From positions 1 through 12,997 of the forward strand of contig CALGFL010000453.1 of assembly GCA_937881145.1 (NCBI GenBank): DNA of 12,997 bases, in the 5' to 3' direction. The stretch's first letter is position 1. The number at the start of each line of letters is the position of its first letter. Positions 7,448 to 12,997 of the stretch are shown here, piece after piece. Source of the DNA: an uncultured Bordetella sp. Its GTDB lineage: Bacteria; Pseudomonadota; Gammaproteobacteria; Burkholderiales; Burkholderiaceae_B. The position numbers and the translations under genes are program-made. The notes beneath the pieces were generated by a model. It was given only the letters and a program-made list of their open reading frames with translations. It was not told the origin of the DNA and searched no databases.

Positions 7448-7483
7448 GCGTTAACTATATAACGCACCATGCAGGAAAGCCAA
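7448..7483 (-). promoter_or_regulatory. Candidate promoter with palindromic operator for the EamA gene
   Basis: On the minus strand TTGGCT (7483-7478), an 18-base spacer and TATAGT (7459-7454) resemble a sigma-70 promoter. The -10 is the exact centre of the palindrome GCGTTA-N6-TAACGC (7448-7465), so a bound repressor would cover it. Transcription would begin near 7447 and give a leader of about 280 bases. The rest of the 331-base gap 7165-7495 holds the leader described separately; I see no other gene there. Confidence 0.4.
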
Positions 7484-7495
7484 CACGGTGCGGCG

Positions 7496-8917
7496 CTAAC
7501 GCAGCACCTGCGCCTGCGCCTTGCGCACCGCCGCCGGCGCGATGCGCAGCGCTTCGCGGTACTTGGCCACCGTGCGGCGGGCAATGACGATGCCGCGCTC
7601 GGACAGACACTGCATGATCTGATTGTCCGACAGAGGCTTGCTGCGGTTTTCCTCGGCCACCATCTTGCGGATGTGCTCCTGCACCGCCGTCGCCGAAGCC
7701 GCATCGCCGGTGTCGGTGGCCACTCCCGTGCCGAAAAAGCGCTTGAGCTCCATCGTGCCGAAAGGTGTGAGCATGTACTTCTGCGTCGTGGCCCGTGAAA
7801 TCGTGGATTCGTGCAGGCCAAGCTCGCTGGCGATATCTTTGAGTATAAGGGGGCGCATGGCCGCGGCACCGTGAGTGAGGAAGTCCGACTGGTGCGCCAC
7901 GATGGCCTGCGACACCCGCAGGATGGTGTCGAAGCGCTGCTCGACGTTGCGGATCATCCAGCGGGCCTGCTGCAGCTGGGCCTGCAAGGCGGCGTGGCCG
8001 CCTTCGCGCCGATTGCCCAGCAGCTGGGCATAGACCCCATTGACGTGCAGGCGCGGCAACACCGCGCTGTTGAGCACAGCCTGCCAACCCTGGCGGGTCT
8101 TGCGCACCAGTACGTCGGGCACGGCGTAGTCGGCCGCCGGCACGGTCCAGGCGCGGCCGGGGCGCGGATCCAGCCGCACGATCAGGGCGTAGGCCGACCG
8201 CAGGATATCGGCATCGCACTGCAGGGCTTCGCGCAGCCGCGCCGGATTGCCCGCCGCCAGCAAGGGCAGGTGCTGGGCGCAGATCTGCCGCGCGCAGGCC
8301 AGCACTCGACTATCGGCCGCCTCGGGCAGGCGCGAGACATCGGGATTGCGCAGCTGCAGCCGCAGGCAGTCGGCCATGTCGCGCGCGCCGATACCGGGCG
8401 GATCGAAAGACTGCAGCAGCGCCAGCGCGGCGCGCATTTCGTCGGCATCGACCTCGAGCTCGGCCGGCAGCCATGTCAGTATCTCGTCCAGCGGCGAACC
8501 CAGATAGCCGTTGTCGTCGAGTTCGTCGATCAGCACGCGCACCAAGGCCAGGTCGCGCGCCTGGGCGCGGGTCAGCGCCAGCTGGCCCAGCAGGTGCTCG
8601 CGCCGCGTATCGGCGCACGCGGCCTGCGGCAGATCGTCGTCGGGGTACACCCCGCCCGCGCCCGGCATCTCCTCGGTGTGCAGCTCGGATAGCGAGTCGG
8701 CCTGCTCCATCGAGTCTTCACGCTCGGGGTCGGCCGCTTCGGCCGCCGGCGCCGGGTCGTCGTCGCGCTCGAGCAGCGGGTTTTCGATCAGCGCCTGAGA
8801 GATCTCCATTTCGAGCTCGACCGACGACAGCTGCAGCAGCCGGATGGACTGTTGCAACTGCGGTGTCAGGGCCAGATGCTGGCCCTGGCGAATTTCCAGG
8901 GCGGGGCGATTGCTCAT
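7496..8917 (-). CDS. rpoN: RNA polymerase sigma-54 factor
   Basis: Sigma-54 directs RNA polymerase to -24/-12 promoters and needs an AAA+ activator. The 473-residue product is the normal family length. Region I has the Gln/Leu-rich activator-contact helix LALTPQLQQSIRLLQLSSVE, ending IENPLLE. An acidic region II (about 50-100) and the core-binding domain with SFDPPGIGARDM follow. The DNA-binding part includes HESTISRATTQKY and the RpoN box ARRTVAKYRE (446-455), all intact. I chose ATG 8917 (MSNRPALEIRQ); ATG 8929 and TTG 8938 are in-frame alternatives. No lptA/lptB lies upstream and no hpf/ptsN downstream, although rpoN is usually found with these, so this may be a solitary or second copy. 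No clear terminator follows. Confidence 0.96.
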   Translation of the reverse strand: MSNRPALEIRQGQHLALTPQLQQSIRLLQLSSVELEMEISQALIENPLLERDDDPAPAAEAADPEREDSMEQADSLSELHTEEMPGAGGVYPDDDLPQAACADTRREHLLGQLALTRAQARDLALVRVLIDELDDNGYLGSPLDEILTWLPAELEVDADEMRAALALLQSFDPPGIGARDMADCLRLQLRNPDVSRLPEAADSRVLACARQICAQHLPLLAAGNPARLREALQCDADILRSAYALIVRLDPRPGRAWTVPAADYAVPDVLVRKTRQGWQAVLNSAVLPRLHVNGVYAQLLGNRREGGHAALQAQLQQARWMIRNVEQRFDTILRVSQAIVAHQSDFLTHGAAAMRPLILKDIASELGLHESTISRATTQKYMLTPFGTMELKRFFGTGVATDTGDAASATAVQEHIRKMVAEENRSKPLSDNQIMQCLSERGIVIARRTVAKYREALRIAPAAVRKAQAQVLR

Positions 8918-8930
8918 AGGTACAATCATA
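8918..8930 (-). promoter_or_regulatory. Possible rpoN -10 hexamer adjacent to start codon
   Basis: TATGAT (8930-8925, minus strand) is followed by seven bases and then ATG 8917, with no ribosome-binding site. No good -35 lies 16-18 bases upstream, so support is weak by itself. The spacing equals that at bfd and the XRE-cupin gene. Confidence 0.25.
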
Positions 8931-8981
8931 AAGGTCAATCGGACGCCGACCCTCGTACGCCAACACTTTCACGTGCCAGAC

Positions 8982-9611
8982 ATGCCAGCCACTCCCGATC
9001 GCATACGCCAGGACCGTCGTCTCATCGGCCAGACCCTCTTCAAGCTGTCGTTGACGCGCCTGGCCATCCTGGCAGTGGGCATCGTCATCGCCGCGGGCAT
9101 CTGGATCTACATCGCGTCCTGGATCCTGAACGACGCCTCGCCCTGGATCCAGGGCCTGGACCAGAGCATCGGCCTGAACTGGCAACACATCCTGGGCCCG
9201 ACGGCCGTCAGCCTCCTCAACAGTGTCATCAATCCCTGGCTGTGGCGCATCCTCGCGCTCATCTGGACGCTCATCGTCGGGTACAGCCTCAAGGCCTGGA
9301 TACTCTCCAGCCTGGCCGCCGGCCGCCTCTACGCGGTCGACAGCCGCGTGCTGGCCGACCTGCGCCCCCATTTGTGCGACGAGGTGGTCGACGTACTGCG
9401 CTGGGTCTGGCAAGACCGCAGTGAGCCCTTCACCCTCGGCGACCTGCAACGCGCCCACAAAGAGCTGGGCAGCAACCGCATCGGCAAAATCGCCCTGATG
9501 CGCGAGCAAACCGCCATTCTCGGCCAGGACGCCGGCGACGATTTCCAAGCCGACGAGCGGCCGCGCGCAACGCGGCGCCCGACCGAGCCCACGCTCGGCC
9601 GGACTCGCTGA
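8982..9611 (+). CDS. Hypothetical inner-membrane protein with two transmembrane helices
   Basis: I do not recognise the family. The 209-residue product has a basic cytoplasmic-looking N-terminus (DRIRQDRR), a first hydrophobic helix at about 25-49, a loop of about 40 residues with several Trp and Gln, and a second helix at about 86-111. A soluble, charged C-terminal part follows, with an RPHLCDEVVDVLRWVWQD helix and a disordered Arg/Thr/Pro-rich tail. ATG 8982 was chosen as the first ATG after the divergent rpoN promoter region; a GTG at 8973 is an alternative. No ribosome-binding site is obvious. It is divergent from rpoN across 64 bases. Nothing in the context identifies a function. Confidence 0.7.
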   Translation: MPATPDRIRQDRRLIGQTLFKLSLTRLAILAVGIVIAAGIWIYIASWILNDASPWIQGLDQSIGLNWQHILGPTAVSLLNSVINPWLWRILALIWTLIVGYSLKAWILSSLAAGRLYAVDSRVLADLRPHLCDEVVDVLRWVWQDRSEPFTLGDLQRAHKELGSNRIGKIALMREQTAILGQDAGDDFQADERPRATRRPTEPTLGRTR

Positions 9612-9694
9612 GCTTGATGACCGCAAGGTCGTGGGGCACGACACCCGCCGGCAAAATGTTTGCGCCGCCGCAAAAAATGTGAAAGACTAGAAAG

Positions 9695-9850
9695 ATGGAC
9701 GCGCAATGCACCTTCTTCGCACAAGCCACGGCCTCGGGTAACGCCCGCGCCGGGTTTGTCGCCGTGCGTGCGTCCCGCATCGCCTCCCCCCTGGCCGCTT
9801 CGGCCGCTCTAGCGCTAACCCTAGACCTAGCGATCGGTTGCCGAGCCTAG
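9695..9850 (+). CDS. leuL: Leucine-codon leader peptide upstream of leuA
   Basis: The 51-codon ORF begins at ATG 9695 and ends at TAG 9848-9850, about 200 bases before leuA. Codons 39-45 read CTA GCG CTA ACC CTA GAC CTA: four leucines in seven codons, all CTA, which is rare in this high-GC genome where CTG and CTC dominate. Rare regulatory codons just before pairing RNA arms are the hallmark of amino-acid attenuation, known for the enteric leu operon. A weak purine-rich stretch (AGAAAG) lies directly before the ATG. A GTG at codon 24 (9764) is an alternative start that keeps the Leu codons. The symbol is given by analogy; the peptide has no enzymatic role. Confidence 0.6.
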   Translation: MDAQCTFFAQATASGNARAGFVAVRASRIASPLAASAALALTLDLAIGCRA

Positions 9851-9898
9851 CGTTCGTGGTGTTCGGCAGCCCCTGGCCCGCGGATTTTCCTGCCGCGG
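9836..9898 (+). promoter_or_regulatory. Candidate leuA attenuator with competing stems
   Basis: Arm GGTTGCCGA (9836-9844, last sense codons of the leader ORF) can pair with TCGGCAGCC (9863-9871) over nine positions, one of them G-U. The second arm can instead pair with a downstream one: CGGCAG (9864-9869) with CTGCCG (9890-9895). That in turn competes with CCGCGG (9878-9883) pairing with CCGCGG (9893-9898). A ribosome stalled at the CTA codons (9809-9829) would mask the first arm. There is no U-run after the last stem, so if termination occurs it is not of the canonical intrinsic type. Confidence 0.45.
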
Positions 9899-9966
9899 CG
9901 CAGCTTGCCACAAGCCCGCTTCCTGCTTAAAAATCAGAATCCAGCCCGCATTACCTTGCGGACTGA

Positions 9967-10022
9967 TGCCGGCACCGCTTTACAGTCGCTACCCTGGCCG
10001 CCACCCTGGCCATCCGCCGGCA
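9967..10022 (+). promoter_or_regulatory. Second stem in the leuA leader near the ribosome-binding site
   Basis: TGCCGGC (9967-9973) and GCCGGCA (10016-10022) form a perfect 7-bp pair with a 42-base loop, ending about 20 bases before the leuA GAGG (10042-10045). Its role is unknown and it may be a chance pairing in GC-rich DNA. The remaining leader, including 9612-9694, shows no gene; 9659-9674 holds a TTTGCG/CGCAAA inverted repeat. Confidence 0.25.
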
Positions 10023-10052
10023 CAACGGATTCACGAGACCCGAGGCCCCGAA

Positions 10053-11765
10053 ATGATGTTCGCCAACCCAGCCACCAAATACGTCCCCTTCCGCCCCTTC
10101 ACACGCGATTTTTCCGAGCGCACCTGGCCCGGCAAGCGCATCACCCATCCCCCCATCTGGATGAGCACCGATCTGCGCGATGGCAACCAGGCCCTGATCG
10201 AACCCATGAGCGTGGAGCGCAAGCTGCGTTTCTTCGACCAACTGGTGAAGATCGGTTTCAAGGAAATCGAAGTGGGCTTTCCTTCGGCCTCGCAGACCGA
10301 TTTCGATTTCGTGCGCAAGCTCATCGACGAGAAGCGCATTCCCGACGACGTCACCATCATCGTGCTCACGCAAGCGCGTGAAGAACTGATCAGCCGCACG
10401 GTGGAATCGGCCGCCGGTGCCAAGCGCGCCATGATCCACCTCTACAACGCCTGCGCGCCGTCCTTTCGCAAGATCGTCTTCAACATGAACAAAGACGAGG
10501 TGAAGAACGTCGCGGTCACCGGCACCAAGCTGGTCATGAAGTACATGGCCCAGCATCCCGGTACCGATTGGCGCTATGAATACTCGCCCGAAGTCTTCTC
10601 CACCACCGAACCCGAGTTCGCGCTGGAAGTGGCCAATGCCGTGGCCGAGACCTGGGGCGCCACGCCCGGGCGCAAGCTGGTGCTCAACCTGCCCGCCACC
10701 ATCGAGGCCACGCAGCCCAATCTGTACGCCGACCAGATCGAATGGATGTGCAAGAACCTGGCGCGCCGCGACAGCATCATCGTCAGCCTGCACCCGCACA
10801 ACGACCGCGGCACCGCCGTGGCGGCCGCCGAGTTCGGCGTGATGGCCGGCGCCGACCGCATCGAAGGGTGCCTGTTCGGCAGCGGCGAGCGCACCGGCAA
10901 CGTCGACCTGGTGACGCTGGCGCTCAATCTCTACACCCAGGGCATCCACCCCGGCCTGGATTTCTCCGACATCGACGAAGTGCGCCGCACCGCCGAGTAT
11001 TGCAACCAGATCCCCGTGCATCCGCGTCACCCCTACGCGGGCGACCTGGTGTTCACGGCCTTCTCCGGCTCGCACCAGGACGCCATCAAGAAGGGCTTCG
11101 CCGTGCAAAAGCCCGACGCCGTATGGGAAGTGCCCTATCTGCCCATCGACCCGGCCGACCTGGGCCGCAGCTACGACGCGGTCATCCGCGTCAATAGCCA
11201 GTCGGGCAAGGGCGGTGTGTCCTACCTGCTCGAGCAGGAGCACGGCCTGGTCCTGCCGCGCCGCCTGCAGATCGAATTCTCCCGCGCCATCCAGCGCGTC
11301 ACCGACGAGACCGGCCGCGAAGTGACCTCCGGCGACGTGTACGGCATCTTCGAGCGCGAATACCTGGCGCAGACCTCGCCCTGGGCGCTGATCAGCCATC
11401 GCATCGAAAGCAACCCGTCCGCCGGCGAAGGCAAGCACTACACGGTCACGGCCGAGCTCGAATACGCCGGCCAGCGCCGCACGGTGCAGGGTAGCGGCGA
11501 CGGCGCGCTGGCGGCCTTCGTCGCCGCCGTCGGCGAGCCGATCCGCATCATGGACTACACCGAGCACGCCATCGGCACCGGCACCGACACCCGCGCCGCC
11601 TGCTACGTGGAAACGCGCGTGGGCGATTCGCCGACCGGCTTCGGCGTGGGCATCGACAGCGACATCGTCACGGCGTCGTTCCGCGCGGTGCTGAGCGCGG
11701 CGAACCGGCGCGCGGCGGCACGCAGCATGATCGCCGAAACCGCCGAGGACGAAGCGATCGCGTAA
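10053..11765 (+). CDS. leuA: 2-isopropylmalate synthase, long type
   Basis: LeuA condenses acetyl-CoA with 2-oxoisovalerate to (2S)-2-isopropylmalate, the committed step of leucine synthesis in the cytoplasm. The product is 570 residues, longer than E. coli LeuA (523) and like the actinobacterial/fungal-type LeuA2 with its FRPF N-terminus. The TIM-barrel domain shows DLRDGNQ (40-46, metal-binding Asp43) and HPHNDRG (247-253, metal-binding His247 and His249). The C-terminal regulatory domain (about 430-560) is intact and is the usual site of leucine feedback inhibition. ATG 10053 has GAGG seven bases upstream; the longer frame from 9966 adds 29 unrelated residues. A leader peptide with CTA codons precedes it and a strong terminator follows, so it is a single-gene unit. 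Confidence 0.96.
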   Translation: MMFANPATKYVPFRPFTRDFSERTWPGKRITHPPIWMSTDLRDGNQALIEPMSVERKLRFFDQLVKIGFKEIEVGFPSASQTDFDFVRKLIDEKRIPDDVTIIVLTQAREELISRTVESAAGAKRAMIHLYNACAPSFRKIVFNMNKDEVKNVAVTGTKLVMKYMAQHPGTDWRYEYSPEVFSTTEPEFALEVANAVAETWGATPGRKLVLNLPATIEATQPNLYADQIEWMCKNLARRDSIIVSLHPHNDRGTAVAAAEFGVMAGADRIEGCLFGSGERTGNVDLVTLALNLYTQGIHPGLDFSDIDEVRRTAEYCNQIPVHPRHPYAGDLVFTAFSGSHQDAIKKGFAVQKPDAVWEVPYLPIDPADLGRSYDAVIRVNSQSGKGGVSYLLEQEHGLVLPRRLQIEFSRAIQRVTDETGREVTSGDVYGIFEREYLAQTSPWALISHRIESNPSAGEGKHYTVTAELEYAGQRRTVQGSGDGALAAFVAAVGEPIRIMDYTEHAIGTGTDTRAACYVETRVGDSPTGFGVGIDSDIVTASFRAVLSAANRRAAARSMIAETAEDEAIA

Positions 11766-11817
11766 GGCTTCAAAGCAGCCCCCGGGACGATCTTCCGGCA
11801 CGGGCCTGCCTCCCCCG

Positions 11818-11852
11818 AAAGCCAACCCCTACCCGGGTTGGCTTTTTTTTTT
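11818..11852 (+). terminator. Intrinsic terminator of leuA
   Basis: GCCAACCC (11821-11828) and GGGTTGGC (11835-11842) form an 8-bp stem with a 6-base loop, followed by ten T (11843-11852) and preceded by AAA. It is a textbook Rho-independent terminator 53 bases after the leuA stop. Confidence 0.95.
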
Positions 11853-11879
11853 CGATGCTGCGCCGCAACTAGCCATGTC

Positions 11880-11935
11880 GGGATATTTCCCTTATAAATT
11901 CAATATACAGAATATTTATTCACCATAAAAAATTA
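11880..11935 (+). promoter_or_regulatory. AT-rich promoter region of the cupin/acyl-CoA dehydrogenase unit
   Basis: About 55 bases are far richer in A+T than the surrounding DNA and contain several -10-like hexamers (TATAAA, TATACA). Two perfect short palindromes are present: GGGATATTTCCC (11880-11891) and GAATATTTATTC (11910-11921). A promoter with at least one regulator site is likely, but I cannot assign a -35/-10 pair or a regulator. Confidence 0.5.
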
Positions 11936-11971
11936 CGATCCGGCCAAACTGGCCGCCGGAGCAGGCAAGCG

Positions 11972-12364
11972 ATGTCCCGCAATCCCCCCGTCTATTTCGT
12001 GTCCACCACCGACACGCCGGGCTACCACCCCGCCAACCATCTCGGCACCCTCAACCGCCGCCTGATCGGCCCGGAAACCGTCGGATCCCGGCATCTGGAA
12101 GTCATTCACGGCACGATCGAAAAAGGCAAAGGCGCCTTGCCCCATGCCCATCCCGGCATCGAACAGGTCTGCTACGTGATCAACGGCCGGGCCGTGGCCG
12201 AGGTGAACGGACAACGCAAGGAACTCGGTCCCGGCGATTGCTGCTTTTTTCCGCCGGACGCCCTGCACGTCTTCACCGTGGTCAGCGACGAACCCGCGCA
12301 GATCCTGGTCATCTATTCCCCGCCTTATGAAGAATCCCCCGAACGCGTGGTGCGCCCCGCCTGA
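11972..12364 (+). CDS. Small single-domain cupin protein
   Basis: The product is 130 residues with one conserved beta-barrel. Cupin motif 1 has His58, His60 and Glu64 (LPHAHPGIEQV, with G72). Motif 2 (GDCCFFPPDALHVF) has His99, completing a three-His/one-Glu metal site. It could be a metal-dependent enzyme such as an isomerase or dioxygenase, or a ligand-binding protein; the sequence does not decide. AGG at about 11963-11965 supports ATG 11972. It lies 39 bases before an acyl-CoA dehydrogenase gene and follows an AT-rich promoter, so both probably form one catabolic operon continuing beyond the window. Confidence 0.85.
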   Translation: MSRNPPVYFVSTTDTPGYHPANHLGTLNRRLIGPETVGSRHLEVIHGTIEKGKGALPHAHPGIEQVCYVINGRAVAEVNGQRKELGPGDCCFFPPDALHVFTVVSDEPAQILVIYSPPYEESPERVVRPA

Positions 12365-12403
12365 GGGCGACTGCGCCGCAATACAAGCCCAAAGGATGCG
12401 CGC

Positions 12404-12997
12404 ATGAATTTCGATCTCACCGAAGATCAGGCTTCCATCGTCCAGGCCGTGCAATCCGTCTGCGCTCGCTTCGACATGGAGTATTGGGATCAGCTCGATG
12501 TCTCCGGCACTTTTCCGCACGAGTTCTACAAGGCCTTGTGCGAAGGCGGATGGCTGGGCGTGGCCATGCCCGAAACCGTGGGCGGCGCGGGCCTGGGCAT
12601 CGTCGAGGCCGCGCTGGTGATGCAGACCATCGCGCAGTCCGGCGCGGGCATGAGCGGCGCCTCGGCCGTGCACATGAACGTGTTCGGCCTGCACCCGGTC
12701 GTGGTCTTCGGCACCGAGGAACAAAAGGCGCGCTTTCTGCCGCCGCTCATCGCCGGCCAGGAGAAAGCCTGCTTCGGCGTGACCGAACCCGACGCGGGCC
12801 TGGACACCACCAAGCTCAAGACCTTTGCCCGCAAAGTGCCGGGCGGTTATTCGGTTACCGGCCGCAAGATCTGGATCTCGACCGCGCAGGTCGCGGACCG
12901 CATCCTGCTGCTGGCGCGCACCAAGCGCCTGGACGAAGTGAAAAAGGCCACCGAAAGCCTGTCGCTCTTCTACACCAAGCTGGACCGCAGCAAGGTC
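12404..12997 (+). CDS. Acyl-CoA dehydrogenase, 3'-truncated by window edge
   Basis: Acyl-CoA dehydrogenases are FAD flavoenzymes that introduce an alpha-beta double bond into acyl-CoA thioesters and pass electrons to ETF. The frame is open from ATG 12404 to the last base, giving 198 residues of an expected 380-400. AAAGGA lies seven bases before ATG. The N-terminal helical domain starts FDLTEDQ. The signature segment CFGVTEPDAGLD (123-134) matches the family FAD/substrate-binding motif except that Leu133 replaces the usual Ser/Thr. WISTAQVADRILLLART then follows in the middle beta domain. The catalytic Glu lies beyond the window, so the substrate class cannot be judged. It is paired with a cupin gene in a probable catabolic operon. 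Confidence 0.93.
   Translation, partial: MNFDLTEDQASIVQAVQSVCARFDMEYWDQLDVSGTFPHEFYKALCEGGWLGVAMPETVGGAGLGIVEAALVMQTIAQSGAGMSGASAVHMNVFGLHPVVVFGTEEQKARFLPPLIAGQEKACFGVTEPDAGLDTTKLKTFARKVPGGYSVTGRKIWISTAQVADRILLLARTKRLDEVKKATESLSLFYTKLDRSKV

Noticed and set aside
8718..9644. 308-codon minus-strand frame over the membrane protein gene and rpoN start
   Set aside because: It is antisense or out of frame to two better-supported genes and has no recognisable domain.
9659..9674. TTTGCG/CGCAAA inverted repeat as a terminator for the 8982-9611 gene
   Set aside because: The T bases lie before the stem and A bases after it on the plus strand, so it cannot act as an intrinsic terminator there.
9951..11825. 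624-codon open frame on the minus strand opposite leuA
   Set aside because: It is fully antisense to a certain leuA and its His/Gly/Ala/Val-rich composition is typical of a mirror frame in high-GC coding DNA. No ribosome-binding site or family resemblance.
11880..11891. GGGATATTTCCC as a second operator for the XRE-cupin regulator (compare 5201-5213)
   Set aside because: The half-sites look alike, but the spacing between GGGA and TCCC is 4 rather than 5 bases and the flanking bases differ. It could still be tested by binding.

Overview
The window is high-GC, gene-dense DNA. The protein sequences point to a betaproteobacterium of the Alcaligenaceae (Bordetella/Achromobacter-like). That placement rests on protein resemblance and G/C-ending codon use; I could not run a search.

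Layout, left to right. (1) 1-2155: the 3' part of prfC (release factor 3), a small anchored Cys-containing protein of unknown function, and a bidirectional terminator. (2) 2172-5217: iron-storage genes bfr and bfd, both on the minus strand, separated by a divergent EamA transporter/LysR regulator pair. bfd has a Fur-box-like site over its promoter; bfr has a weaker one upstream. (3) 5193-6314: an XRE-cupin regulator and a GNAT acetyltransferase in one operon, with a near-perfect operator palindrome lying over the regulator's start codon. (4) 6322-7495: a second EamA transporter, minus strand, with a roughly 330-base upstream gap. That gap can fold into a closed multi-branch RNA and contains a proline-rich small ORF. 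(5) 7496-9611: a solitary rpoN (sigma-54) divergent from a two-helix membrane protein. (6) 9612-11852: leuA (long-type 2-isopropylmalate synthase) behind a 51-codon leader ORF with four CTA leucine codons in seven, then a strong terminator. (7) 11880-12997: an AT-rich promoter region, a small cupin protein and an acyl-CoA dehydrogenase cut by the window edge.

How the genes work together: bfr and bfd form the ferritin store and release pair. The LysR and XRE regulators each sit beside a likely target and a palindromic operator. leuA appears to be governed by leucine-codon attenuation. No mobile elements, CRISPR arrays, rRNA or tRNA genes were seen. The most unusual signals are regulatory: the structured leader of the second EamA gene, the leuA leader peptide, and three genes whose -10-like hexamers lie exactly 7 bases before ATG with no ribosome-binding site.
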